Part shown: in pieces, positions 53,908-62,554 of the stretch
Numbering within the stretch: position 1 is the stretch's first letter
Layout: every line of letters starts with the position of its first letter
NCBI RefSeq assembly: GCF_037572775.1
Contig: NZ_JBBHKA010000001.1
Location: 1,860,001-1,924,000, forward strand
DNA length: 64,000 nucleotides
From: Ramlibacter sp. PS4R-6
Lineage (GTDB): Bacteria; Pseudomonadota; Gammaproteobacteria; Burkholderiales; Burkholderiaceae_C
Direction of reading: 5' to 3'
The notes under the pieces: model-generated
The model's database searches: none
Seen by the model: only the letters and a program-made list of their open reading frames with translations
What the model was told of the DNA's origin: nothing
Made by a program: the position numbers and the translations under genes

Positions 53908-54017
53908 CGCAGGCTTCCCAGCGTGTCGCTGGCCGGGTGGCCGAAGCGCGTGTCTCAACGCTGGAATGAAAAGGCAAGGTTCTTGCGGAGCCTTGTTACC
54001 ACCCAAGGATATTAGCA

Positions 54018-54278
54018 ATGGTCGTCATTCGACTCTCGCGCGGCGGCGCCAAGGCCCGCCCGTTCTTCAACATCGTGGTCGCCGACAAGCGCACGCGCCG
54101 CGACGGCCGCTTCATCGAGCGCATCGGTTTCTACAACCCGATCGCGACCGAAAAGGAAGAGTCCGTGCGCATCGCGCAGGACCGCCTGACCCACTGGCGT
54201 GGCGTCGGTGCGCAGGTCTCCCCGACCGTGGAGCGCCTGCTCAAGCAAACCGCCGCCAAGGCCCCGGCCGCGGCTTAA
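54018..54278 (+). CDS. rpsP: 30S ribosomal protein S16
   Basis: An 86-residue small-subunit protein, with the family start [23 protein letters not shown] and [13 protein letters not shown]16 binds 16S rRNA early in 30S assembly. First gene of the conserved rpsP-rimM-trmD-rplS operon, 5 bases before rimM. A strong TATAAT and a roughly 100-base leader with stem-loops lie upstream. Confidence 0.98.
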   Translation: MVVIRLSRGGAKARPFFNIVVADKRTRRDGRFIERIGFYNPIATEKEESVRIAQDRLTHWRGVGAQVSPTVERLLKQTAAKAPAAA

Positions 54279-54283
54279 GACGC

Positions 54284-54850
54284 ATGGCGGCCCGCCTCCC
54301 CGCCGATCTACCGGCCGGGCTCGAGGCGGCCCCGCTCCCCGCCGACGCCATCGAGGTCGGCCGCATCGCCGATGCGTGGGGAGTCAAGGGCTGGTTCAAG
54401 GTCATTCCCCACAGCGCTTCCCCGGAAGCGCTTTTTTCTTCCAGGCGCTGGTACCTGCAGACGCCGTCCGCCACGGTGCTCCTGCGCGTCAAGGAAGCCA
54501 AGGAACACTCGGACGTCGTCGTCGCCTGGGCGCATGACGTCGAGGGCCGCGACGCCGCCGAGGCGCTCAAGGGCGCGCGCGTGTTCGTGCCCCGCTCCAG
54601 CTTCCCGACGGCGGGCGAGGGCGAGTACTACTGGGTCGACCTGATCGGCCTGGACGTCGCCAACCGCGAGGGCGTGGCGCTGGGCAAGGTCAAGGACCTC
54701 CTGGCCACCGGCCCCCAGACCGTGCTGGTGCTCGAATACGAGGAAGACGGCAAGCCCGCCGAGCGCATGATCCCCTTCGTGGCCGCCTACGTCGACGACG
54801 TGGACCTGAAAGCCCGGAAGATCACCGTCGACTGGCAGGCCGACTACTGA
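54284..54850 (+). CDS. rimM: Ribosome maturation factor RimM
   Basis: A 188-residue 30S maturation factor that binds S19 and helps the 16S head domain fold. The N-terminal barrel ([20 protein letters not shown]) and the C-terminal PRC barrel ([42 protein letters not shown]) are complete. It starts 5 bases after rpsP and ends 1 base before trmD, as expected for this operon. Confidence 0.97.
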   Translation: MAARLPADLPAGLEAAPLPADAIEVGRIADAWGVKGWFKVIPHSASPEALFSSRRWYLQTPSATVLLRVKEAKEHSDVVVAWAHDVEGRDAAEALKGARVFVPRSSFPTAGEGEYYWVDLIGLDVANREGVALGKVKDLLATGPQTVLVLEYEEDGKPAERMIPFVAAYVDDVDLKARKITVDWQADY

Positions 54851-54851
54851 G

Positions 54852-55598
54852 ATGCGCTTCGACGTCGTCACGCTGTTCCCGGAACTCTTCGCGCCCTTCC
54901 TCGAGACGGGCGTGACGCGCCGCGCGTACGAGTCGAAACAGGTCGACGTGCGCCTGTGGAACCCGCGCGATTTCTCCGAGGGCAACTACCGCCGCGTGGA
55001 CGACCGGCCCTTCGGCGGCGGCCCCGGCATGGTGATGATGGCCGAGCCGCTGGCGCGCTGCGTGGACGCCATCCGCGCCGACCGTCAGGGCATGGCACCT
55101 GTGGTGCTGTTCTCTCCCGTCGGCGCCCGGCTGGACCACGCGCAGGTCGAGGCGTGGTCGGCCGGGCAGGGCGGCATCCTGCTGTGTGGCCGCTACGAGG
55201 GCCTGGACCAGCGCTTCATCGACCGGTACGTGGACGTTGAGCTGAGCCTGGGCGACTTCGTGCTCTCCGGCGGCGAGGTCGCCGCCATGGCGCTGCTGGA
55301 TTCGGTCGCCCGCCTGCAGCCCGGCGTGCTGGGCGACGAGGACAGCCACCAGTTCGACAGCTTCAACCCGGCCCTGGACGGCCTGCTCGATTGCCCCCAC
55401 TACACCCGGCCCGAGGAGTGGCAGGGCGCCAAGGCCCCCGCCGAGCTCCTGTCCGGCCACCACGCCCAGATCGAGCGCTGGCGCCGGGAGCGGCGCCTGG
55501 AGGTCACGGCCCGCCAGCGGCCCGACCTGATCGAGGCCGCCCGGGCCCAGGGCCGGCTGACAAAGGCGGACGAGGCCTTCCTCGCCGGACTTCGCTAA
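54852..55598 (+). CDS. trmD: tRNA (guanine37-N1)-methyltransferase TrmD
   Basis: A 248-residue SPOUT-family methyltransferase that makes m1G37 in tRNAs and prevents frameshifting. The family start [16 protein letters not shown], the knot segments [26 protein letters not shown] and [20 protein letters not shown] and the C-terminal domain HYTRPEEW are intact. Starts 1 base after rimM. Confidence 0.98.
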   Translation: MRFDVVTLFPELFAPFLETGVTRRAYESKQVDVRLWNPRDFSEGNYRRVDDRPFGGGPGMVMMAEPLARCVDAIRADRQGMAPVVLFSPVGARLDHAQVEAWSAGQGGILLCGRYEGLDQRFIDRYVDVELSLGDFVLSGGEVAAMALLDSVARLQPGVLGDEDSHQFDSFNPALDGLLDCPHYTRPEEWQGAKAPAELLSGHHAQIERWRRERRLEVTARQRPDLIEAARAQGRLTKADEAFLAGLR

Positions 55599-55600
55599 GT

Positions 55601-55609
55601 TGTTATAAT
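55601..55609 (+). promoter_or_regulatory. Extended -10 promoter of rplS
   Basis: TGTTATAAT is an extended -10 (TG, one base, TATAAT), directly after the trmD stop and 79 bases before rplS. The following CGCAGGCTT is shared with the rpsP promoter. It would let L19 be made independently of the upstream operon. Confidence 0.7.
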
Positions 55610-55687
55610 CGCAGGCTTTTCTACCGATCCTCTACCCGGCTATTCCAAGCCTTTGATTCCAAAGCCCGGGCATCGATCACCTAGACC

Positions 55688-56065
55688 ATGAACCTGATCC
55701 AGACCCTCGAGCAAGAGGAAATCGCCCGTTTGGGCAAGAACATCCCCGACTTCGCCCCCGGCGACACGGTGATCGTTTCGGTGAACGTCGTCGAAGGCAA
55801 CCGCAAGCGCGTGCAGGCCTACGAAGGCGTCGTGATCGCCAAGCGCAACCGCGGCCTGAACAGCGGCTTCACGGTGCGCAAGATCTCCAGCGGCGAAGGC
55901 GTGGAGCGCACGTTCCAGACCTACAGCCCCCTGATCGCCGGCATCGAAGTCAAGCGCCGCGGCGACGTGCGCCGCGCCAAGCTGTACTTCCTGCGCGAGC
56001 GCAGCGGCAAGTCCGCGCGCATCAAGGAAAAGCTGGCGCACCACCAGAAGCCCGCCGCCGAGTAA
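55688..56065 (+). CDS. rplS: 50S ribosomal protein L19
   Basis: A 125-residue large-subunit protein at the 30S-50S interface, with [37 protein letters not shown] and [21 protein letters not shown]. Last gene of the operon, with its own promoter and a strong terminator 22 bases downstream. Confidence 0.98.
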   Translation: MNLIQTLEQEEIARLGKNIPDFAPGDTVIVSVNVVEGNRKRVQAYEGVVIAKRNRGLNSGFTVRKISSGEGVERTFQTYSPLIAGIEVKRRGDVRRAKLYFLRERSGKSARIKEKLAHHQKPAAE

Positions 56066-56087
56066 CCCTCGTTCGCGAAGGCCGGAG

Positions 56088-56118
56088 CCGCCGCCAGCGT
56101 CCCGCTGCGGCGGTTTTT
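56088..56118 (+). terminator. Rho-independent terminator after rplS
   Basis: CCGCCGCCAGCG and CGCTGCGGCGG pair as an 11-bp stem with one bulged C and a three-base loop, followed by five T (56114-56118). Confidence 0.85.
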
Positions 56119-56132
56119 GCTTTTCGAGCCCC

Positions 56133-56837
56133 ATGGCCCAGCAACCCAACGTCCTCATCCCGCTGTCGAAGCTGCCCAGCTTCGACCCGCGCGAGATGCC
56201 CGTGGACTCGACCGACGCGCACCTGCCGGCGGTCCCGGCCGCGGCGCTGACGGCCGATGCCTTGCGCGCGCGCTTCGCCAGCCCGCCCCCATGGGAGGCC
56301 GAGGTGCGCGCCGAGCCGCTCTTTGCCGACCGGCCGCTGGCGGCCGCCTCCGTGCTCGCCGGGATCGTCATGCGCGATCGCCCGGCGCTGCTCTTCACCG
56401 AGCGCACGACGCACCTGTCGACGCATTCGGGGCAGGTGGCTTTCCCCGGCGGCAAGCGCGACGACACCGACCGCGACGCGGCCCACACGGCGCTGCGCGA
56501 GGCGCAGGAGGAGGTCGGCCTGGACCCCGCGCACGTGGAAGTGATCGGCACCTTGCCCACGTACCAGACGGGCACCAATTTCGTGATCACGCCGGTTGTC
56601 GCGCTCGTCGACCCCGGCCACACCCTCACGCTCAACCCCAACGAGGTCGCCGATGCCTTCGAGGTGCCGCTGGAGTTCCTGATGAACCCGGCGCACCACC
56701 GCAGGCACCACATCGAGTTCGAGGGCATGCACCGGGAGTGGTTCTCCATGCCCTACATGGACGGAAGCACCCAGCGATTCATCTGGGGCGCAACAGCGGG
56801 CATGCTGCGCAACCTGTACCGGTTCCTCGCCGCGTAA
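56133..56837 (+). CDS. Nudix hydrolase, probable CoA pyrophosphatase
   Basis: A 234-residue Nudix enzyme. The Nudix box runs from GGKRDDTDRDAAHTALREAQ to EEVGL near residues 108-130, and the preceding HLSTHSGQVAFPGG is the CoA-pyrophosphatase (UPF0035) signature. It would cleave CoA or acyl-CoA to 3',5'-ADP and phosphopantetheine, perhaps to remove damaged CoA. N-terminal ~70 residues are a loosely conserved extension. Starts 15 bases after the rplS terminator. Confidence 0.9.
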   Translation: MAQQPNVLIPLSKLPSFDPREMPVDSTDAHLPAVPAAALTADALRARFASPPPWEAEVRAEPLFADRPLAAASVLAGIVMRDRPALLFTERTTHLSTHSGQVAFPGGKRDDTDRDAAHTALREAQEEVGLDPAHVEVIGTLPTYQTGTNFVITPVVALVDPGHTLTLNPNEVADAFEVPLEFLMNPAHHRRHHIEFEGMHREWFSMPYMDGSTQRFIWGATAGMLRNLYRFLAA

Positions 56838-56857
56838 GTGGCTCGTATCATTTCGGC

Positions 56858-57850
56858 ATGTCGTTCTTCGCGATCCTGTTCGCGCTGCTGATCGAGCAGG
56901 TGCGCCCGCTCGCGCGCCACAACCCGATCCATGCCCTGCTGCGGGCGTGGGCGCGCTGGACCAGCACGAACTTCGACGCCGGCAAGCCCCAGCACGGCTG
57001 GGTGACCTGGGGCCTGGCCGTGTTCGTGCCCGCGATCACCGTGAGCGCCGTGCACTGGCTGCTGATCGCCTTCGTCGGCTGGCCCTTCGCCTTGGTGTGG
57101 AGCATCGCGGTGCTGTACATCACGCTGGGTTTCCGGCAGTTCAGCCACCACTTCACGGCCATCCGCGACGCGCTGGACGCCGGCGACGAGGCGCGTGCGC
57201 GCGAGCTGCTGGCGCAGTGGCAGCAGGTGGACGCGAGCGAACTGCCGCGCAGCGAGATCGTGCGCCACGTGATCGAGTACTCGGTGCTGGCCGCGCACCG
57301 CCACGTGTTCGGGGTGCTCGCCTGGTATTGCATCCCGGCGGCGCTGGGCTTCGGCGCCGGCGGCGCGGTGTTCTACCGCATGAGCGAGTTCGTTGGCCGC
57401 TACTGGAAGTACCGCACGCGCACGGACGCGCAGCCTTCCAGCCCGGCGCTGCAGGAAGCCGCGGCCAAGGCGTGGAACGTCGTCGACTGGGTGCCCGCGC
57501 GCGCGACGGCGCTGGCCTTCGCGGTGGTTGGCAGCTTCGAGGACGCGGTGGACTGCTGGCGCAACTACGCGCAGCGCTTTCCCAACGACAACGACGGCGT
57601 GATCCTCGCCGCGACCTCCGGCGCGGTGAACGTGCGCCTCGGCGGCGAATCGCTGCAATCGAAGTTCACGCCGAACACGTCGCAGGCTTTCACTGCTTCG
57701 GGCGCCCGCGTGGTCGACGCCACGGAGAGCACGCCGGGGCGCGAGGCGGAGGTCGGCCACCTGCGCAGCATCGTCGGCCTCGTGTGGCGCTCGGTGGTGC
57801 TGTGGATGGTGCTGCTGGCGCTGCTCACGCTCGCGCGCCTGCTCGGCTAG
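56858..57850 (+). CDS. CobD/CbiB-like membrane protein
   Basis: A 330-residue inner-membrane protein of the CbiB/CobD superfamily (AmpE-like variants included). Hydrophobic segments lie near 1-12, 48-68, 72-90, 145-165 and 310-328; the family features FSHHFTAIRDALDAGDEARARELL and VDWVPARATALAFAVVGSFEDAVDCWR are present. No cobalamin genes are nearby, so a corrinoid role is doubtful; the name reflects homology only. Overlaps the convergent rsgA stop by 4 bases. Confidence 0.85.
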   Translation: MSFFAILFALLIEQVRPLARHNPIHALLRAWARWTSTNFDAGKPQHGWVTWGLAVFVPAITVSAVHWLLIAFVGWPFALVWSIAVLYITLGFRQFSHHFTAIRDALDAGDEARARELLAQWQQVDASELPRSEIVRHVIEYSVLAAHRHVFGVLAWYCIPAALGFGAGGAVFYRMSEFVGRYWKYRTRTDAQPSSPALQEAAAKAWNVVDWVPARATALAFAVVGSFEDAVDCWRNYAQRFPNDNDGVILAATSGAVNVRLGGESLQSKFTPNTSQAFTASGARVVDATESTPGREAEVGHLRSIVGLVWRSVVLWMVLLALLTLARLLG

Positions 57851-58752
57851 TAGCGCGGATAGGACAGCTCCGCGAACAGGTCCTTGTAGATCCTGTAGCG
57901 CGAAGGCGTGATCGCCTCCGCGCCTTCGCCCACCGCTTCGATCACGCCGCAGCCCGGCTCGTGCAGGTGCGTGCAGTTGTAGAAGCGGCAGTGCCCCAGG
58001 TGGGCGCGGATGTCCGGCATGCACTCGGGCAGCTTCCCCGGGTCGATGTGGTGCAGGCCGAATTCCTGGAAGCCGGGCGAGTCGATCAGCGCCGTCTGGC
58101 GCTCCGCGTCCACCCAGTACAGCGTGGTGCTCGTCGTGGTGTGCTTGCCGGAGTTGAGTGCCTGCGAGATCTCGCCCGTCACCACCGTCGCCCCGGGCAC
58201 CAGCAGGTTGATCAGCGTGCTCTTGCCGGCGCCCGACGGCCCGAGCACCAGCGTCGTCTTGCCCTTGAGGTGGTTGAGCAGCTTGACGCGATCGACGTCC
58301 CCCGACAGGCGCAGCGACAGCGGCATCACGCCGTAGTGCATGCGCTGGTACGGCAGCAGCCTGCCCCACGCGCGCTCGAACGGCTCGACCAGGTCGCTCT
58401 TGTTCAGCGCGATGAAGGGCTCGATGCGCTCGGCCTCCGCGGCGATCAGCGCGCGCGAGAGCTGGTGTTCGGAGAACTCCGGCTCGGCGGCGATCAGCAC
58501 CAGCACCAGGTCCAGGTTGGCCGCGAAGGACTTGGTGCGCACCTCGTCCTGCCGGTAGAAGAGGTTCCTGCGGTCCTCGACCTTCTCGATGGTGCCTTCG
58601 TCGTGCGACTGCAGCCACTGCACGCGGTCGCCCACGACGGCCTCGCTGCGCTTGCCGCGCGGGTGGCAAATGACGCGCTTGCCATCGGGAGTCTCGACGA
58701 GGAAGTGGCGCCCATGGCTTGCGACCACGAGGCCGGGTTGGCGTCCGGTCAC
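57847..58752 (-). CDS. rsgA: Ribosome small subunit-dependent GTPase RsgA
   Basis: A 301-residue circularly permuted GTPase that acts in late 30S maturation. The OB domain is followed by NKSD (G4, 117-120), then GPSGAGKST (G1, 171-179), and DSPGFQEFG (G3), then a zinc knuckle (CRFYNCTHLHEPGC). I start at GTG 58752, which overlaps the phhB stop as GTGA and gives VTGRQPGLVVASHG as family members begin; an ATG at 58782 would extend ten residues into phhB. Confidence 0.95.
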   Translation of the reverse strand: MTGRQPGLVVASHGRHFLVETPDGKRVICHPRGKRSEAVVGDRVQWLQSHDEGTIEKVEDRRNLFYRQDEVRTKSFAANLDLVLVLIAAEPEFSEHQLSRALIAAEAERIEPFIALNKSDLVEPFERAWGRLLPYQRMHYGVMPLSLRLSGDVDRVKLLNHLKGKTTLVLGPSGAGKSTLINLLVPGATVVTGEISQALNSGKHTTTSTTLYWVDAERQTALIDSPGFQEFGLHHIDPGKLPECMPDIRAHLGHCRFYNCTHLHEPGCGVIEAVGEGAEAITPSRYRIYKDLFAELSYPRY

Positions 58753-59051
58753 GCGGCGAGCGCATCGACCAGCGATGCGCATTGGAAGTCGGTTTCGGAC
58801 AGGCCCTTCACTTCGTGCGTGTTGAAGCGCACGACGCAGCGGCTGTAGTGCACCGACAGGTCGGGGTGGTGGTCCTGCCGGTGCGCGATGAAGGCCACAG
58901 CGTTCACGAAGGCCATCGTCTCGTGGTAGTTGGCGAACTTGAACATCTTCTCGATCGCGACGTCTTCGCCGCTGCCGGCCAGCTGCCAGCCTTGCAGCGC
59001 GCCCAGGCGCGTCACCACCTCGGTCGGCGAAAGAGCGCGGCGCGAGCCCAT
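58749..59051 (-). CDS. phhB: 4a-hydroxytetrahydrobiopterin dehydratase
   Basis: A 100-residue pterin-4a-carbinolamine dehydratase that recycles the pterin cofactor of aromatic amino-acid hydroxylases. The catalytic HRQDHHPDLSVHYSRC motif and WQLAGSGEDVAIEKMFKFANYHETM are present. It starts one base after the M48 peptidase stop and overlaps rsgA as GTGA. No phenylalanine hydroxylase is in the window, so its partner lies elsewhere, if present. Confidence 0.93.
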   Translation of the reverse strand: MGSRRALSPTEVVTRLGALQGWQLAGSGEDVAIEKMFKFANYHETMAFVNAVAFIAHRQDHHPDLSVHYSRCVVRFNTHEVKGLSETDFQCASLVDALAA

Positions 59052-59052
59052 C

Positions 59053-60315
59053 TCAGGCCGCCGCCATCCGCGCGATCCGCTCCGAGGCCGGCGGGTGCGA
59101 GTAGTAGAAGCTGACGTACACCGGGTCGGGCGTGAGGGTGGAGGCGTTGTCCTCGTACAGCTTGAGCAGCGCGCCGGCCAGCTCGCGGCCGCTGGCGTGC
59201 TCCATCGCATAGGCATCGGCCTCGAACTCGTGCTTGCGCGACACGCGCGACATGATGGGCGAGACGAAGAACGAGAACACCGGCACGGCCAGCATGAACA
59301 GCAGCAGCGCCAGTGCGTCGTTGGAGCCCTGCAGGTTTGGCTGCACGCCCAGGCCCGTGTAGAACCAGGCCTGCTGCGACAGCCAGCCGAGCAGGGCGAA
59401 ACCCGCCAGCGACACGGCAAAGCCGGTGGCCATGCGCTTGACGATGTGGCGCCGCTTGAAATGCCCGAGCTCGTGCGCGAGCACCGCCTCCATCTCGTCG
59501 TGCGTGAGCTGCGCCAGCAGCGTGTCGAAGAACACCACGCGCTTGTTCGAACCGAAGCCGGTGAAGAAGGCATTGGCGTGCGCGCTGCGCTTGCTGCCGT
59601 CCATGACGAACAGGCCCTTGGCCGCGAAGCCGCAGCGCTCCATCAGGCGCGTGACGCGTTCCTTCAGCACTTCGTCCTGCAGCGGCGTGAACTTGTTGAA
59701 CAGGGGCAGGATGAACCGCGGCGCGATCCACAGCACCAGCAGCTGCCAGCCCACCAGGATGGCCCAGGCCCACAGCCACCACCACGCGCCGCCGGCGGCC
59801 ATCAGCCACAGCACGATGGCCAGCAGCGGCAGGCCCAGCGCCACGCCCAGGACCACGCCCTTGAGCATGTCGACCACCCACAGCTTGAGCGTCATCTTGT
59901 TGAAGCCGAAACGCTCCTCGATGACGAAGGTGGAGTACAGCGCGAAGGGCAGGTCGAGCGCGCCGCTGATCACGGCGAAAGCGGCGAACAGCGCGACCTG
60001 CTGGACCATGCCCGAACCCCCGAAGACGTCGATGAGCACGCGGTTCAGGACGTCGAGCCCGCCGAGCAACGTCCAGCCCAGCAGCACCACGGCCCCGAAT
60101 GCCATCTCCAGGATCGAGAAGCGCGTGCGCGTGACCGTGTAGTCGGCCGCCCTCTGGTGGGCGGCCAGCGGGATGCGCTCGCGGAAGGCGGCGGGCACCT
60201 CTTCGCGGTTCCGCGCCACGTGCCGCACCTGCCGCGACGCCAGCCAGAACTTCACGGCCAGGCCCGCCAGCAGGAACGCGGCGAAGGCCAGGGTCATGAG
60301 GTAGGAGGCGGTCAT
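59053..60315 (-). CDS. M48 family (Ste24-like) membrane metallopeptidase
   Basis: A 420-residue inner-membrane zinc peptidase. The zinc motif HELGH is in [19 protein letters not shown], and the third ligand Glu lies in [11 protein letters not shown]. About seven hydrophobic segments flank it. The N-terminal CAAX-prenyl-protease-like region places it near Ste24/FACE-1. In bacteria such enzymes act in membrane-protein quality control. It begins the minus-strand run M48-phhB-rsgA and is divergent from orn. Confidence 0.93.
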   Translation of the reverse strand: MTASYLMTLAFAAFLLAGLAVKFWLASRQVRHVARNREEVPAAFRERIPLAAHQRAADYTVTRTRFSILEMAFGAVVLLGWTLLGGLDVLNRVLIDVFGGSGMVQQVALFAAFAVISGALDLPFALYSTFVIEERFGFNKMTLKLWVVDMLKGVVLGVALGLPLLAIVLWLMAAGGAWWWLWAWAILVGWQLLVLWIAPRFILPLFNKFTPLQDEVLKERVTRLMERCGFAAKGLFVMDGSKRSAHANAFFTGFGSNKRVVFFDTLLAQLTHDEMEAVLAHELGHFKRRHIVKRMATGFAVSLAGFALLGWLSQQAWFYTGLGVQPNLQGSNDALALLLFMLAVPVFSFFVSPIMSRVSRKHEFEADAYAMEHASGRELAGALLKLYEDNASTLTPDPVYVSFYYSHPPASERIARMAAA

Positions 60316-60344
60316 CGCGGGAGTTTACGGCGACAATTCGCGGC

Positions 60345-60929
60345 ATGAGCGACAGCCTGCCCAAGAACGAAAACAACCTCGTCTGGATCGATTGCGAGAT
60401 GACCGGCCTGAACCCCGAGGTGGACCGCCTCCTCGAGATCGCCGTCATCGTCACGGGGCCCGACCTGCTGCCCCGCATTGAGGGGCCCGTGCTGGTCATC
60501 CACCAGAGCGACGAACAGCTCGACAAGATGGATGCGTGGAACAAGGGCACGCACGGCAAGAGCGGCCTGATCGACAAGGTGAAGGCGTCCACGACCACCG
60601 AGGAAGAGGCCGAGGCGCAGATCCTCGATTTCGTCTCGAAGTACATCGGCAAAGGCCTGTCGCCCATGTGCGGCAACACCATCGGCCAGGACCGGCGCTT
60701 CCTCGTGAAGTACATGCCGCAGCTGGAACAGTTCTTCCACTACCGCAACCTCGACGTGAGCACGCTCAAGGAGCTCGCCAAGCGCTGGCGGCCCGACATC
60801 CTGGCGGGGTTCACGAAGCAGCAGGCCCATACGGCGCTGGCCGACGTGCACGAGTCGATCGACGAGCTTCTCCACTACCGGGACAGCTTCCTGAGGCTCG
60901 AAACGGCCCCTCCAGCACGAAATCCCTGA
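60345..60929 (+). CDS. orn: Oligoribonuclease
   Basis: A 194-residue 3'-5' exoribonuclease that degrades 2-5-mers, including pGpG from cyclic-di-GMP turnover. DEDDh motifs are intact: [20 protein letters not shown] near 17, [19 protein letters not shown], and [14 protein letters not shown] with the catalytic His. Divergent from the M48 gene. A hairpin with T-run follows 20 bases downstream. Confidence 0.97.
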   Translation: MSDSLPKNENNLVWIDCEMTGLNPEVDRLLEIAVIVTGPDLLPRIEGPVLVIHQSDEQLDKMDAWNKGTHGKSGLIDKVKASTTTEEEAEAQILDFVSKYIGKGLSPMCGNTIGQDRRFLVKYMPQLEQFFHYRNLDVSTLKELAKRWRPDILAGFTKQQAHTALADVHESIDELLHYRDSFLRLETAPPARNP

Positions 60930-60932
60930 ATC

Positions 60933-60942
60933 TGCGACAATA
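60933..60942 (+). promoter_or_regulatory. Candidate extended -10 upstream of the second helicase
   Basis: TGCGACAATA is identical to the element upstream of rhlE at 2889-2898. It lies just before the hairpin at 60950-60973 and about 172 bases before the helicase ATG, so the hairpin would be at the 5' end of that leader if this is the promoter. Confidence 0.4.
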
Positions 60943-60949
60943 CGGCCTT

Positions 60950-60973
60950 GGGCTGCTGAAAGGCAGCCCTTTT
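60950..60973 (+). terminator. Terminator-like hairpin after orn (or leader hairpin of the helicase)
   Basis: GGGCTGC (60950-60956) and GCAGCCC (60963-60969) form a perfect 7-bp stem with loop TGAAAG and are followed by TTTT. It suits a terminator for orn, but the upstream TGCGACAATA means it may also be a regulatory hairpin in the helicase leader. Confidence 0.65.
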
Positions 60974-61114
60974 ATTCGCGCATCTCCCTTCATGCACATT
61001 GGCTCGCAGATGAGCCAGGCGCCCACGGCGCCCCGTTCGTTGATGGTTGATGTTCCGTATTCCAACCATTGACGGCGCCCCCCGCGTCTCCCGCGGCGTG
61101 CCCTTTTGAATCAA

Positions 61115-62554
61115 ATGAACGACAACGCTTTCGAGCGGGGCGATTTCGCGCCCGCGGAATCCTTCGACGCCCCTGCTGCCGATGAGGCCCTGCTGGCCCC
61201 CAACGGCTTCGCCAAGATGGCCCTCGCGCCCGAGCTGATGCGCGCCATCGAGGACCTGGGCTTCACCCAGCCCACGCCGGTGCAGGAGCAGACCATCCCG
61301 ATGGCGCTGCCCACCACTGACTCGGCGGCCAGCCACATCGACCTGATGGTCTCCAGCCAGACGGGCAGCGGCAAGACCGCGGCCTTCCTGCTGCCGGTGC
61401 TCCACACCATCATCGGTCAGGCCGCCGGCAAGACGGCGCCGCACCCCGCCCGCGCCAAGTCGCGCAAGTTCGAGCCCGCCGCGCCGCAGGCGCTGGTGCT
61501 GTGCCCGACGCGCGAGCTCGCGCAGCAGGTCGGCCAGGACGCCATCGACCTCGTGCGCCACACGCGCGGCGTGCGCATCGCCAACGTGGTGGGCGGCATG
61601 CCGTACCAGATGCAGATCGCCCGCCTGGCCAACGCGAACCTCGTCGTTGCCACGCCCGGCCGCCTGCTGGACCTGCAGCGCTCCGGCCAGATCCGCCTGG
61701 ACGAGGTGCAGTTCCTCGTGGTGGACGAAGCCGACCGCATGCTGGACCTGGGCTTCGCCGACGACCTCGCCGAGATCAACAAGCTCACCATCGAGCGCCG
61801 CCAAACCATGATGTTCAGCGCCACGTTCGCGTCGCGCATCCAGCAGCTGGCCATGCGCGTGATGCGCGAGCCCAAGAAGGTGCAGATCGATTCGCCGCAG
61901 GAGCGCCACGCCAACATCAAGCAGGCGCTCTTCTGGGCCGACAGCGCGCAGCACAAGCGCAAGCTGCTGGACCACTGGCTGCGTGACAAGTCCATCGACC
62001 AGGCCATCGTGTTCGCGTCGACGCAAGTCGAGTGCGACGCGCTCGCCAACGACCTGCAGCAGGAAGGCTTCGACGCCGTCGCGCTGCACGGCGCCCTGAG
62101 CCAGGGCCTGCGCAACCGCCGCCTGTCGGCGCTGCGCCAGGGCCGTGTGCAGATCCTCGTGGCCACCGACGTTGCCGCTCGCGGCATCGACGTGCCCACG
62201 ATCACGCACGTCTTCAACTTCGGCCTGCCGATGAAGGCCGAGGACTACACCCACCGCATCGGCCGCACGGGCCGCGCCGGCCGCGACGGCATCGCCGTCA
62301 CGTTCGCCGAAGGGCGTGACCGCCGCCGCGTGTTCGACATCGAAGGCTTCACCAAGCAGCCTTTCAAGGCCGAAGTGATCCCGGGCCTGGAGCCGCAGCA
62401 GCGCGCACCGCGCGGCGACTTCAAGCCGGCCGGCCGCAAGCCGGGTGGCCGCAGCGGTGGCTTCGACGCGCGCCGCGGCAATGGCGGTGGCAGCAGCTTC
62501 GGCCGCAAGTCGGGCTGGGGCGAGACGAAGACGAAGGTCTTCCGCGCCCGCTAA
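61115..62554 (+). CDS. DEAD-box RNA helicase (second copy)
   Basis: A 479-residue helicase of the RhlE/DbpA-like group. Motifs: Q motif TPVQEQTIP, Walker A SQTGSGKT near 87, [17 protein letters not shown] in VVDEADRML, SAT, VATDVAARGIDVP and HRIGRTGR. A ~40-residue N-terminal extension and a Gly/Arg-rich tail (GGRSGGFDARRGNGGGSSFG) lie outside the core. ATG 61115 is used; a TTG three codons upstream is in frame. A structured leader of about 170 bases precedes it, similar in length to that of rhlE; cold or translation-stress control is inferred. Confidence 0.92.
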   Translation: MNDNAFERGDFAPAESFDAPAADEALLAPNGFAKMALAPELMRAIEDLGFTQPTPVQEQTIPMALPTTDSAASHIDLMVSSQTGSGKTAAFLLPVLHTIIGQAAGKTAPHPARAKSRKFEPAAPQALVLCPTRELAQQVGQDAIDLVRHTRGVRIANVVGGMPYQMQIARLANANLVVATPGRLLDLQRSGQIRLDEVQFLVVDEADRMLDLGFADDLAEINKLTIERRQTMMFSATFASRIQQLAMRVMREPKKVQIDSPQERHANIKQALFWADSAQHKRKLLDHWLRDKSIDQAIVFASTQVECDALANDLQQEGFDAVALHGALSQGLRNRRLSALRQGRVQILVATDVAARGIDVPTITHVFNFGLPMKAEDYTHRIGRTGRAGRDGIAVTFAEGRDRRRVFDIEGFTKQPFKAEVIPGLEPQQRAPRGDFKPAGRKPGGRSGGFDARRGNGGGSSFGRKSGWGETKTKVFRAR

